Below the pieces are notes generated by a model. It was not told the DNA's origin and made no database searches. It worked only from the letters and a program-made list of their open reading frames with translations. This document shows, one piece after another, positions 54,281 through 64,000 of a stretch of 64,000 nt of DNA. Position 1 is the first letter of the stretch, and each line of letters begins with the position of its first letter. The position numbers and the translations under genes were made by a program. The stretch covers positions 1 to 64,000 of the forward strand of contig JAHHHP010000028.1 of assembly GCA_019359275.1 (NCBI GenBank). The letters run 5' to 3'. This DNA comes from Myxacorys chilensis ATA2-1-KO14. GTDB lineage: Bacteria; Cyanobacteriota; Cyanobacteriia; Leptolyngbyales; Leptolyngbyaceae.

Positions 54281-54727
54281 ATGGCAAATCTTTCTAACCA
54301 ACAAACCCTCTCCACCATCGCGAATCCTGCACTGCAAGTCTCAGATCGAAACTATGCTCTGGCCTTGGCGATCGCAGAAGCGGCCGATGAGCGCAAAGGG
54401 GGCGATATTGTCCTGCTCAAAGTTGGCGATGTCTCGGTGTTAGCAGATTATTTTGTGTTGATTACAGGTTTCTCGAAGGTGCAGGTGCGCGCGATCGCGG
54501 GCATGGTTCAAGACAAAGTAGAAGAACAGTTCGATCGCAAGCCGATTCGCTCAGCGGGGCTGATGGAAGGCACGTGGGCTTTGTTAGATTACGGCGATGT
54601 GATTGTGCATATCATGATGCCCACAGAGCGCGACTATTATGGGTTAGAAGCGTTTTGGGGACATGCAGAAAGCACGTCGTATAGTGCGCTGGCTCTACAA
54701 ACGTCTGAAGAAATCGCAGACCAATAA
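54281..54727 (+). CDS. rsfS: Ribosome silencing factor RsfS
   Basis: 148 residues: ADERKGGDIVLLKVGDVSVLADYFVLITGFSKVQVRAIAGMVQDKVEEQF, then GLMEGTWALLDYGDVIVHIMMPTERDYYGLEAFWG, all RsfS hallmarks. It binds L14 of the large subunit and blocks subunit joining under starvation. AAAAGGA precedes ATG. Second gene after yqeK. A 9-bp hairpin (54736-54744 with 54759-54767) follows without a T-run. Confidence 0.95.
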   Translation: MANLSNQQTLSTIANPALQVSDRNYALALAIAEAADERKGGDIVLLKVGDVSVLADYFVLITGFSKVQVRAIAGMVQDKVEEQFDRKPIRSAGLMEGTWALLDYGDVIVHIMMPTERDYYGLEAFWGHAESTSYSALALQTSEEIADQ

Positions 54728-55132
54728 CTTCTTCTAGCGAGTAATGGTGAAGCGACCGTTACTCGCTATTGAGTCTATCCTCCATTCCGGCAATCAGACT
54801 GCGAGATTAATCGTAAGAAGAGTGATGTTGATAAACACAGATGTTATGAAGCAGTTCAAAATTAATTGTCATTGAGAAACATTCGGCTGAATATCTGGCT
54901 TATCCGAGATTAAAAGCGGCACGGTAAGAGCGATTTGTACTCAAGCTGATATTTCTAGAGAAGTCATGTTCGGAAGCCTATCATCCAAGCTAAGGAGACA
55001 GTTTGATTCCGGTTTGTATCTCTCTATCAACGCAGTGGAAAGTCAAAGATTGCCCAGAGACGCAATGCACTGCGGCTGTTAAAACTCTTCTATACTGACG
55101 AATAGAATTCCACTCACCTCTTTAGCCTGGCT
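54728..55132. other. Spacer (405 bp)
   Basis: No gene seen. It holds the AGCGAGTAA/TTACTCGCT hairpin just after rsfS and, at its right end, a TATACT box about 40 bp before the CGLD27 gene that may be its promoter. Confidence 0.5.
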
Positions 55133-55624
55133 ATGAGTTCTGTTACCTGTCCCGTTCCTGTAGAACAGCGGCCCATCAACGAGTATCAAAACCTGAAAGA
55201 ATCCTGGTTCTTCCGGTGGGCGACGTTGGATGGGTGGGGCTACATTCAGCCGATCGTGGTGCTTTGGGCGCTGAATTGGATTGTGGCAGGTCCGATCGCA
55301 TCAGTGAGTTTTGCGCCTACAAAGCACCTACCTCAGTTCCTGTTGCTTGGCTCGATCGGGGCAAGCTTAATTCCGATTTTGGCACTCGTTCGGCTCTACC
55401 TAGGTTGGGTCTATGTGAGAACTCGGTTGCTCAACGCCAATGTATTTTACGAAGAATCAGGTTGGTATGATGGGCAGATTTGGGAGAAGCCGCCCGAAGT
55501 GATTGATCAAGATCAGTTGATCGTGTCGTATCAGATTCAGCCGATTTTGCGGCGGTTGCAAAAGACCTTTGCCGCGATCACAGGTGCTTTTCTAGCGATC
55601 GTCGCCTTGTGGTGGCTTTTGTAA
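55133..55624 (+). CDS. CGLD27/Ycf36 (DUF1230) membrane protein
   Basis: 163 residues: CPVPVEQRPINEYQNLKESWFFRWATLDG, two central helices (YIQPIVVLWALNWIVAGPIAS and LPQFLLLGSIGASLIPILALVRLYLGWVYV), then RLLNANVFYEESGWYDGQIWEKP and a final helix. This is the green-lineage conserved family (CGLD27/Ycf36), of unknown molecular function. ansA-type asparaginase follows 66 bp later. Confidence 0.9.
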   Translation: MSSVTCPVPVEQRPINEYQNLKESWFFRWATLDGWGYIQPIVVLWALNWIVAGPIASVSFAPTKHLPQFLLLGSIGASLIPILALVRLYLGWVYVRTRLLNANVFYEESGWYDGQIWEKPPEVIDQDQLIVSYQIQPILRRLQKTFAAITGAFLAIVALWWLL

Positions 55625-55690
55625 GGCACAATCCTAACAACTCATAACGTTTTTTCAACCTCGTCTCCACCTAGTGTTAGAGTCTTTTCC

Positions 55691-56647
55691 ATGACAAGGG
55701 GCAAACGCATTCAAAGCACCGCAGAGCTAGAAGTTAAGCTATTGCGGGAAGGCATTACGGAATCGGTTCATTCGGCTCAGGCGATGATTTGTGACGATCG
55801 CGGTCGCATTCTCCTCTGTGCTGGAAACGCTGAGGCAGCTACATTTGCACGATCCGTGCTGAAACCGTTTCAAGCACTGGCCGTGACCACGACCGGAACG
55901 CTTGAGAGCTTCGGCTTGACCGATCGTGATTTGGCGATTATCTGTAGCTCTCACAAAGGCACGATCGAGCAAGTCCGGCAAGTGTTCAATATTCTATGGC
56001 GCGCAGACTTGGAGCCGACTGCCTTGCAGTGCCCGACTCCAGAGGGCAAGAAAAGTCCACTCCAGTACAATTGCTCTGGCAAACATGCGGGCATGTTAGC
56101 GGTTTGCAAACAGCGCGGGTTTCCGCTTAACAGCTATCTCCAGTACAACCATCCGCTTCAGCTGCTGATTTTAGGAAAAATCGCTGAACTACTGCAAATT
56201 CCAGCAGAAGAATTCATTCCAGCGCGAGATGATTGTGGCGCACCGACTTACTACATGCAACTTAGGCAGTTGGGCTGGCTTTACGCTCAGCTTGCCTCTG
56301 GTAATAGCTTAGACATGGAGCGGGTCTCGCGATCGATGACTCATCATCCAACAATGGTGGCAGGGGATGGAGAATTTGATACAGAACTAATGCGCCTCAC
56401 GGAAGGAGAGATCATCAGCAAATCAGGGGCGGAAGGCGTGCAGTGTATGGGTCGTGTGGGAGAAGGCGTTGGATTGGCGATCAAGGTGAAAGATGGCGCG
56501 AAACGAGCTAAGTATGCGATCGCAATTCACATTCTGCAACAAATGGGCTGGATTACGCCGACGGTAGCTGAGAGTTTGTCCGAAACCTACATTACCCTCG
56601 GACGCTACAAACGTTTAGATGTCACTGGTGACTTATCCATGCTGTGA
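55691..56647 (+). CDS. L-asparaginase II family (Rhizobium-type)
   Basis: 318 residues: VKLLREGITESVHSAQAMICDDRGRIL, FARSVLKPFQALAV, CSSHKGTIEQVRQVF, YNCSGKHAGMLAVC, DDCGAPTYYMQL, and GEFDTELM. These match the thermolabile asparaginase of the AnsA (Rhizobium etli) type, converting asparagine to aspartate and ammonia. No signal peptide. Related proteins of unknown specificity exist. Confidence 0.88.
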   Translation: MTRGKRIQSTAELEVKLLREGITESVHSAQAMICDDRGRILLCAGNAEAATFARSVLKPFQALAVTTTGTLESFGLTDRDLAIICSSHKGTIEQVRQVFNILWRADLEPTALQCPTPEGKKSPLQYNCSGKHAGMLAVCKQRGFPLNSYLQYNHPLQLLILGKIAELLQIPAEEFIPARDDCGAPTYYMQLRQLGWLYAQLASGNSLDMERVSRSMTHHPTMVAGDGEFDTELMRLTEGEIISKSGAEGVQCMGRVGEGVGLAIKVKDGAKRAKYAIAIHILQQMGWITPTVAESLSETYITLGRYKRLDVTGDLSML

Positions 56648-56778
56648 CCAACTGATGATCAGCAACGAAGTTGTTCCCTTGATCGTCTGATTGGGAACAG
56701 TCGTTGCCTAAATTCGTTGTTAAGATTCACAGAACTGCGTTCACACTATTAGTATTTAGCTCTACTGTTCCGCCTCCT

Positions 56779-58689
56779 ATGAGTGACACTATCCTCGACG
56801 TTCGGAATCTCGAAGTTGAATTTAAGACCGATACCAGAGTCGTCAAAGCTGTAGATGGCATTTCGTTTCAGGTCAAGCGCGGACGAACGTTAGGCATTGT
56901 GGGAGAATCCGGATCGGGAAAGTCAGTCACTTCGTTAGCCGTCATGGGACTAATTCCCAACCCACCCGGACGGATTGCGGGCGGCGAGATTTGGTTTAAT
57001 GACGATCAGAGTGCCGGAAAACCGGTCGATTTGCGGACGGTTTCAGCCGAAAAGCTGCGAGATTATCGTGGCGATCGCATTGCGATGATTTTTCAAGAAC
57101 CGATGAGTTCGCTCAACCCGGTCTATACGTGCGGCTACCAGTTGGTTGAGGCTATTCGGCAGCACACCAAGCTTTCCGAGTCAGAAGCGCGGCGGCGGGC
57201 AGTTTCGCTGATGCAAGAAGTGCGGGTGCTGCCGCCCGATGCCGAACTGAAGCGGCGGCATGTCGAAGATCTTCACCAAAATTCAGGCACTCTGCCAAGC
57301 GAAGCCGATCTCGATCGAGAAATTAACCGTCAGAAGTTAGCGATGCTCGATCGCTATCCTCATGAATTATCGGGCGGTCAACTTCAGCGCATTATGATCG
57401 CGATGGCCATTTCCTGCAATCCGACCCTGTTGATTGCTGACGAACCCACGACGGCGTTGGATGTCACCGTTCAGGCGACGATTTTGGATTTGCTGCGAGA
57501 ACTGCGCGATCGTAGAGGCATGTCGATGATGTTCATCACTCACGATTTGGGCTTAATCGCCGAAATTGCCGACGAAGTAGCAGTGATGTACGAAGGCAAG
57601 ATTGTAGAGTACGGCTCTGTACTCAACATCTTCTCCAATCCGCAGCATCCTTACACCAAAGGACTTCTCACCTGCCGTCCTCAGCCGACTCGTCGCTTGC
57701 GACTCTTACCTACTGTTTCAGATTTCATGGAAGTGGCGCTGCTTCCGAATGGAGAGAAGCGGCTCCAAGAAAAGAAGCTGGATGTGAATGCGGCCCTAGC
57801 AGAAAATCAAGAAGTGAGTGAAGCCGAGTTTGATCGGCGCATGAAAGCGTTGCAGCAGCAAGAACCGCTGGTTTCGGTACGCGATCTGCAAGTGGCGTTT
57901 CCGATACGCGGCGTATTTGGACAAACAAAACGCTACATGATGGCGGTCAATCACGTCTCGTTTGATGTCTATCCTGGCGAAACATTGGGATTGGTGGGTG
58001 AGTCGGGTTGCGGAAAATCGACCTTGGCGAGAACCTTGATGCGCCTAATCGAGCCAAAGGCAGGACAAATTTTGTTTGAAGGACGCGATATTCTAGCGCT
58101 CTCTAGCAAGGAAGTTCGGCAACTGCGGCGAGAAATCCAGATTATTTTCCAAAATCCCTACAGTTCGCTTGATCCGCGCATGAACATCGGTGAGGCGGTG
58201 ATGGAACCGTTGCAAATCTACGGGCGCGGCGGCAAGCGACAACACCGCGATCGCGTCGCCTATTTGCTAGAGCGAGTTGGGTTGAATCCAACCTGGATGA
58301 ATCGCTATCCCCACGAATTTTCTGGCGGTCAGCGTCAGCGAGTTTGCATTGCGCGATCGCTGGCACTCAATCCTAAATTTATTATTTGCGATGAGTCTGT
58401 CTCAGCGCTCGATGTCTCGGTGCAAGCTCAAGTGCTAAACCTGTTGAAAGAACTGCAATCCGAGTTTGGATTGACGTACATCTTCATTTCGCACGATCTG
58501 AGCGTTGTGAAATTTATGAGCGATCGCATTATTGTCATGAATCGCGGCAAAATTGAGGAAGTCGGCACGTCGGACAGCATTTACCTACATCCGCAGCAGC
58601 CCTACACGCGCCAACTGATTTCAGCGATTCCCCTCGGAACCCTCGATCGCATTCGCGAACGCCAGCTTCACCGTGGACTATCTGCCTAA
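56779..58689 (+). CDS. Fused double ATPase of an oligopeptide/nickel-type ABC transporter
   Basis: 636 residues from ATG 56779 (MSDTILDVRNL). Two OppD/OppF-like ABC domains are joined in one chain: first Walker A GESGSGKS, signature LSGGQLQR, Walker B LLIADEPTTALDVT; second Walker A GESGCGKS, signature FSGGQRQRV, Walker B FIICDESVSALDVS. This matches DppD-DppF-type fusions common in cyanobacteria. The permease and binding-protein genes are not here. A region of about 40 residues (EVRVLPPDAELKRRHVEDLHQN) is inserted before the first signature. An earlier ATT-like or TTG start (56704) is unlikely. Confidence 0.93.
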   Translation: MSDTILDVRNLEVEFKTDTRVVKAVDGISFQVKRGRTLGIVGESGSGKSVTSLAVMGLIPNPPGRIAGGEIWFNDDQSAGKPVDLRTVSAEKLRDYRGDRIAMIFQEPMSSLNPVYTCGYQLVEAIRQHTKLSESEARRRAVSLMQEVRVLPPDAELKRRHVEDLHQNSGTLPSEADLDREINRQKLAMLDRYPHELSGGQLQRIMIAMAISCNPTLLIADEPTTALDVTVQATILDLLRELRDRRGMSMMFITHDLGLIAEIADEVAVMYEGKIVEYGSVLNIFSNPQHPYTKGLLTCRPQPTRRLRLLPTVSDFMEVALLPNGEKRLQEKKLDVNAALAENQEVSEAEFDRRMKALQQQEPLVSVRDLQVAFPIRGVFGQTKRYMMAVNHVSFDVYPGETLGLVGESGCGKSTLARTLMRLIEPKAGQILFEGRDILALSSKEVRQLRREIQIIFQNPYSSLDPRMNIGEAVMEPLQIYGRGGKRQHRDRVAYLLERVGLNPTWMNRYPHEFSGGQRQRVCIARSLALNPKFIICDESVSALDVSVQAQVLNLLKELQSEFGLTYIFISHDLSVVKFMSDRIIVMNRGKIEEVGTSDSIYLHPQQPYTRQLISAIPLGTLDRIRERQLHRGLSA

Positions 58690-59571
58690 TTAAGATGGGG
58701 ATTGCCCGCTGAATTTTTGCTTCATTACCAGCCAGAAGAACGGCAGATCATCCACAAAATAGCGCTTCCAGAGGCGCTTGGGTTCGCAGTACAGCCGATA
58801 TAGCCACTCAATGCCAGTGCTGCTCATCCACTGCGGCGCTCTGGGTTTGTTGCCGGCCTCAAAGTCGATCGACGCGCCAACAGCCATGAAGATATCGATG
58901 TTTGGTAAATGATCTTTGTATTTAGAGATCCAAATTTCTTGTTTAGGCGCACCTACACCAATGACCAACACCGTTGCCGTCGAGCGATTGATCAGATCCA
59001 CAATCAGACGACATTCTGCTTCATTCTTCTCAAAGCCAAAGGACGGCGAATGCGCCTCTACAATAATGTCCCGACCAATCCGGTGATTAATGCGTGCTTG
59101 CGCCCGCTCAGCTACCCCTGCCGCACCACCCAGCAAAAAGATTTTGATGTTCTCATTGTGTCGGTGATGCTCACAAAACACGGGAAACAAATCAGAACCA
59201 GAGATTTTAGCTTGGAGTGGAGATCCTAAAAACCTAGAGGCATAGAGCACAATTTGACTATCGCAGATTTTATAGTCTGCCACTTCATAGGCCTGTCGAA
59301 AGGTTGCGTCTTGCTGAAGCTTCATCAAGTGATCGACATTGGGAGTGAACACAACGCCTTTCGTTAAGCGATTCAGCAGTTCAGTCCTAGATAAATTGTC
59401 GATCTCAACATTTAGAATTTCTACTTTTTCGTGCCCGATTCGATCACTAAGTGAACGGCGGTTCTCTTGGGTAATCGAATTAGCAGTTGAGGCTAAGACA
59501 GCTTTCCGAAAGTCTCGGTAGAGCCGTTGTACCTCTTCTCGTCTTACAACTTTTGAAGTGTCTTGGGACAT
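58690..59571 (-). CDS. WecG/TagA/CpsF glycosyltransferase
   Basis: About 293 residues: the family core TPNVDHLMKLQQDATFRQAYEVADYKICDSQIVLYASRFLG, KIFLLGGAAGVAERAQARI, SPSFGFEKNEAE, VLVIGVGAPKQEIWI and AVGASIDFEAGNKPRAPQWM. These enzymes move a sugar onto a lipid-linked acceptor at the membrane. ATG at 59571 (MSQDTSKV). Its stop abuts the stop of the preceding ABC ATPase gene. It follows crtB on the minus strand by 171 bp; no other glycan gene is near. Confidence 0.92.
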   Translation of the reverse strand: MSQDTSKVVRREEVQRLYRDFRKAVLASTANSITQENRRSLSDRIGHEKVEILNVEIDNLSRTELLNRLTKGVVFTPNVDHLMKLQQDATFRQAYEVADYKICDSQIVLYASRFLGSPLQAKISGSDLFPVFCEHHRHNENIKIFLLGGAAGVAERAQARINHRIGRDIIVEAHSPSFGFEKNEAECRLIVDLINRSTATVLVIGVGAPKQEIWISKYKDHLPNIDIFMAVGASIDFEAGNKPRAPQWMSSTGIEWLYRLYCEPKRLWKRYFVDDLPFFWLVMKQKFSGQSPS

Positions 59572-59741
59572 GATGGCGAATCTGAGTCGAAACAAGTTCC
59601 GGAGCAAGGAAGCACACTACAAAAATGTGTAGCAATCGCTACGACGCTTTACTGTAGTGTTCCCATTTTGTTTCGGGTTTCAGACTGCAATCACGTTAGA
59701 CGGCCAAGTTTATCAACATTGCATAATTGCAACGCTATAGT

Positions 59742-60677
59742 TCACAGAACTTTTGCGCGCAGCCAAGCGATCGGCAATGACATCATTTTTTTTCTACCAG
59801 ATACAAATGCCCGTTTTTGGAAGTTGTCGTAGCCGTTGCGCTCAATCATGTCAAGAATCTGGCTGTACATCATCAAGGCAGACCAGACAGGTAGCCGAGC
59901 ATCCTCGCTGAGGGCACTAATGCCGCGCTCTGCTAGAGCGTAGAATTTGCGGGCACGCTCAATTTGAAAACTCATCAGCGCTTTCCAGCGCTCATCAATC
60001 ACGCCTTTAATCAAGTCCTCTTCGGTGTAGTCAAACCGCGCTAAGTCCTCCATTGGAAGATAAATGCGACCGCGACGGGCATCTTCACCCACATCCCGCA
60101 GAATGTTGGTGAGTTGGTTGGCAATGCCGAGCGCGATCGCTTCTTCAATCGGAGGCGTTGCGGATGGGTCATCCCAAGGTGCCGATCGCAGTCGTGGCTC
60201 GGTTCCCATTACGGTAGTAGACATAAGCCCTACCGTTCCGGCAACGCGATAGCAGTACAACTCCAGTTCCTCAAAAGTTTCGTAGCGACTGCGGTAGAGA
60301 TCCATGCGCTGCCCATCGATCATGTCGCGGAATGGCTGAATGTCGAGGTCAAATCGCTCTAAAGTGTCAACCAGCGCTACATCTAGATCATCGTGGGGAT
60401 GCCCCACAAAAATTTTCTCTAGCTGCTCTTCCCACTGGTCGAGCGTCTCGTTGGTCGTGAGATGCGCCGCTGGACCATCGACTAACTCATCGGTGCGCCG
60501 ACACCAAACATAGATTGCCCAAATTGCGCGACGCTTCGGGGGGGACATTAACATGGTTCCCAGGTAGAAGGTCTTCGAGTATTCGGCAGTGATCTCGCGG
60601 CACTGTTCGTAAGCCTCCTCCAGGGAAGCCAGGGTTCTCTCACAGGAAGAAGATTCGGGCAATTGTAGCATTCTCAT
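59742..60677 (-). CDS. crtB: Phytoene synthase
   Basis: 311 residues: AIYVWCRRTDELVDGPAA (first Asp-rich motif), FRDMIDGQRMDLYRSRYETFEELELYCYRVAGTVGLM, and NILRDVGEDARRGRIYLP (second motif). It joins two GGPP to phytoene. It lies 24 bp after crtP on the same strand, the standard pds-pys order. Confidence 0.97.
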   Translation of the reverse strand: MRMLQLPESSSCERTLASLEEAYEQCREITAEYSKTFYLGTMLMSPPKRRAIWAIYVWCRRTDELVDGPAAHLTTNETLDQWEEQLEKIFVGHPHDDLDVALVDTLERFDLDIQPFRDMIDGQRMDLYRSRYETFEELELYCYRVAGTVGLMSTTVMGTEPRLRSAPWDDPSATPPIEEAIALGIANQLTNILRDVGEDARRGRIYLPMEDLARFDYTEEDLIKGVIDERWKALMSFQIERARKFYALAERGISALSEDARLPVWSALMMYSQILDMIERNGYDNFQKRAFVSGRKKMMSLPIAWLRAKVL

Positions 60678-60700
60678 GCAGATGGGAAGGTTGACAAGTC

Positions 60701-62182
<1,482 letters not shown>

Positions 62183-62289
62183 TTACATTCCTCGATGAAT
62201 TTTGAAGTGGGGTAACGTCTTCGACAGCGCAAGAGAAGAGGTACTGCTAAGGTAAGAGGTAATTCTTCTCAGTAAGCTGTAGCGACAGA

Positions 62290-63597
62290 ATGAAACCTGC
62301 TAAACATAGAGCACTTTCTACAACGGTGCGCTTTGCCTTAGTCGCCGGAGTGGTTGGCACAGGAGCCTATTTGGCTCAGCACTATTCTGATAGTGAGGCC
62401 AACTTAGATAGTGGGACAGTGGCAGTAGCGCAAACGGCGGAGAAAGCGAGGAGTGCAAACTCGTTTATTGACTCCCTTGGGGTCGCTACGCATTTACGCT
62501 ACATCGACACGAGCTACGGGCGTTACACGGATGTCGTTGAGCCTCGACTGCGAGAGTTAGGCGTTCGGCATGTTCGGGATGGCGGCAACGATCCAGGTTT
62601 ATTTGCCAAATTGAATCGATTGTCTCGCTTTGGCATTCGCTCCACGCTAGTCTTTGATCTGCGAGATAACATTACGCCTAGTAATGCCGTGTCGGTGTTG
62701 AAGAAAGTGCTGCCATCAGTGGTTGCGATCGAAGGCCCAAACGAGTGGGATATCAATAATGTGACCTATCGAGGCAGAGGGTTTCCAGCAGGTCTAAGAG
62801 ACTACCAAACGGAGCTGTATGGGGCAGTTAAGCGCGATCCGGCAACAGCAAAAATTGCGGTGCTAACGCCTTCGATCGCCTATCCAGAGAATGCCGCTAA
62901 GCTTGGTTCTCTCAGGTCAGTCAGTGATTATGGCAATCTTCATATCTACGCCGGGGGTGGCATCCCAGCACTTGACTATGAATCGAAGTGGCTGCCGCTC
63001 ACGCGCAAGATGACTGGCGATCGCACCATCATCGTGACAGAAACAGGCTGGCATAATGCGGTGAACGATCGAAACGCTGGGCAGAGAGGGGTTTCTGAGC
63101 AAGTCTCTGCCAAATACATTCCCAGAATGTTTTTGGAGTATTTCAACCGGGGCATCAAGCGAACGTTTTTGTACGAATTTTTGGATGAGCGATCGCGGGG
63201 AGACCAAGAAAGCAACTTTGGCATCATTCGAGCCAATGGCATTCCAAAACCTGCGTTTGTCGCTTTGCGAAATCTGATTCGAGTCCTAAATGATTCGCCT
63301 AATACGGCGGCTACCGGAACGTTAAATTACAGCTTGAGTGGCAATGTCAGGAATGTCAACCGGACGCTACTGCAAAAGCGCAACGGAGATTTCTATCTTG
63401 TGTTGTGGTTGCAGACAACCAGTAGCAATGCCCTAAAGACACAGCGAGTGACGCTGAATTTAGGCACACCGACGCGGCAAGCGGAAACCTATTTTCCCAA
63501 CCAGTCCCCCAATGTTGTCATGAGACATCAGTCGCCAAGCCGGATTACATTAGATGTGCCCGATGCGCCATTGATTGTCAGAATCACACCAAAATAG
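62290..63597 (+). CDS. Exported TIM-barrel glycoside-hydrolase-like protein
   Basis: 435 residues with a signal peptide or anchor (VRFALVAGVVGTGAYLAQH). The barrel (about 55-345) shows ELGVRHVRDGGNDPGLFAKL, the acid/base motif VVAIEGPNEWD and the nucleophile motif IIVTETGWHNA, as in clan GH-A enzymes. A C-terminal beta domain (NFYLVLWLQTTSS and following) resembles those of GH39-type proteins. Exact family and substrate not determined. Confidence 0.82.
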   Translation: MKPAKHRALSTTVRFALVAGVVGTGAYLAQHYSDSEANLDSGTVAVAQTAEKARSANSFIDSLGVATHLRYIDTSYGRYTDVVEPRLRELGVRHVRDGGNDPGLFAKLNRLSRFGIRSTLVFDLRDNITPSNAVSVLKKVLPSVVAIEGPNEWDINNVTYRGRGFPAGLRDYQTELYGAVKRDPATAKIAVLTPSIAYPENAAKLGSLRSVSDYGNLHIYAGGGIPALDYESKWLPLTRKMTGDRTIIVTETGWHNAVNDRNAGQRGVSEQVSAKYIPRMFLEYFNRGIKRTFLYEFLDERSRGDQESNFGIIRANGIPKPAFVALRNLIRVLNDSPNTAATGTLNYSLSGNVRNVNRTLLQKRNGDFYLVLWLQTTSSNALKTQRVTLNLGTPTRQAETYFPNQSPNVVMRHQSPSRITLDVPDAPLIVRITPK

Positions 63598-63655
63598 GCT
63601 GCATGGGTGCAATGAGTCATTCGCCTTCTCAAGGCAACTGCGAAGTCCGAACTCG

Positions 63656-64000
63656 TTAAACTATGCGCCCAGTCAGACTGGAAACCACTGTTGCTAACTC
63701 GATCGCATCGACGGGTTTGGTTAGATGCATCTGAAAGCCTGCTAACAATGCTTGCCTACGATCATCACTCCGAGCATAGGCGGTCAGCGCGATCGCGGGG
63801 AGCCACCCGCCCTGCTGCGCTTCGAGTTGACGCAACTTCCGAATAAGGAAGTAGCCATCCTCCTCTGGCATTCCAATATCGCTTACTAACATATCGAAGC
63901 GGCGATCGCTGGAGGTTTCGATGATTGTCATCGCCTCTCGAACGGAGGTAGCGGCGATAACGTCAGCACCATACTCTTGCAGAATCGTACTGAGCAATTC
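63656..64000 (-). CDS. Response-regulator receiver domain, C-terminal end of a longer gene (partial)
   Basis: The frame continues past the right edge, so the start is outside. What is visible is a receiver domain: phospho-acceptor Asp in DMLVSDIGMPEEDGYFLIRKL, the conserved T in AIALTAYARSDDR, and the Lys in HLTKPVDAIEL. The protein ends 12 residues later. Receivers of this sort often close hybrid histidine kinases, so the missing part may hold kinase and sensor domains (inference). Confidence 0.85.
   Translation of the reverse strand, partial: ELLSTILQEYGADVIAATSVREAMTIIETSSDRRFDMLVSDIGMPEEDGYFLIRKLRQLEAQQGGWLPAIALTAYARSDDRRQALLAGFQMHLTKPVDAIELATVVSSLTGRIV

Overview
The window is cyanobacterial chromosome, most likely from a beta-cyanobacterium of Leptolyngbya or Oscillatoriales type. 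This rests on a form IB RuBisCO operon in the order rbcL-rbcX-rbcS, a crtP-crtB carotenoid pair, many HIP1 octamers (GCGATCGC) and many genes of cyanobacteria-restricted families (a DUF6930-like protein, CGLD27, plastoquinone-type chorismate lyase). I see no tRNA, rRNA, CRISPR array, prophage or intact transposase gene. Genus is an inference; only the phylum is well supported.

Layout. 1-9 kb: a HicB-like remnant, a disulfide-reductase-fold flavoprotein without its redox cysteines, cobD, hup, a DUF6930-like protein, a SufA/IscA protein, small proteins, a nonsense-interrupted small gene and a TIGR01777 epimerase. 9-18 kb: a compact UvrD-like helicase, DUF445, menG, a receiver-GAF regulator, the rbcLXS operon with a strong palindromic terminator, and an ExbB-ExbD pair. 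18-31 kb: DUF2993, an amidase, a large FG-GAP/CARDB protein, cobO, a deoxyhypusine-synthase-like enzyme, a second ExbB-ExbD pair, thyX, a TPR protein, YdcF, DUF2288 and DUF4168 proteins. 31-35 kb: ftsQ-ftsZ and moeA. 35-46 kb: a 21-bp heptad repeat tract, DUF2252, a matrixin-like protease, secG, gpmI, an ABC-F protein, a frameshifted DUF952 gene, a VOC protein, a pilin-like membrane protein and an Hpt protein. 46-51 kb: a short exopolysaccharide group (GT4, GT2, WcaF). 51-64 kb: chorismate lyase, thrB, yqeK-rsfS, CGLD27, asparaginase, a fused oligopeptide-transport ATPase, WecG-type glycosyltransferase, crtB-crtP, a glycosidase-like protein and the end of a response regulator.

How the genes fit together. 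Most are housekeeping: carbon fixation (rbcLXS), quinone synthesis (menG, chorismate lyase), carotenoids (crtP, crtB), corrinoid synthesis (cobD, cobO), division (ftsQ, ftsZ), Fe-S assembly, ribosome silencing and envelope functions. The surface side comprises the two ExbB-ExbD motors, the wca-like glycan genes, the WecG-type transferase and the FG-GAP protein.

I found no convincing whole new defence or mobile system. The points most worth a second look are: the 21-bp/7-residue repeat ORF at about 35.54-35.74 kb; the catalytically stripped flavoprotein at 0.3-1.7 kb; two clear gene-inactivating lesions (TAG at 7898, one-base deletion near 42385); a perfect 20-bp palindrome at 12624-12670; short repeats that begin at stop codons (cobD, menG); a pilin-like domain mounted on an internal membrane helix; and a GC-richer patch at 48982-49173 open on both strands.
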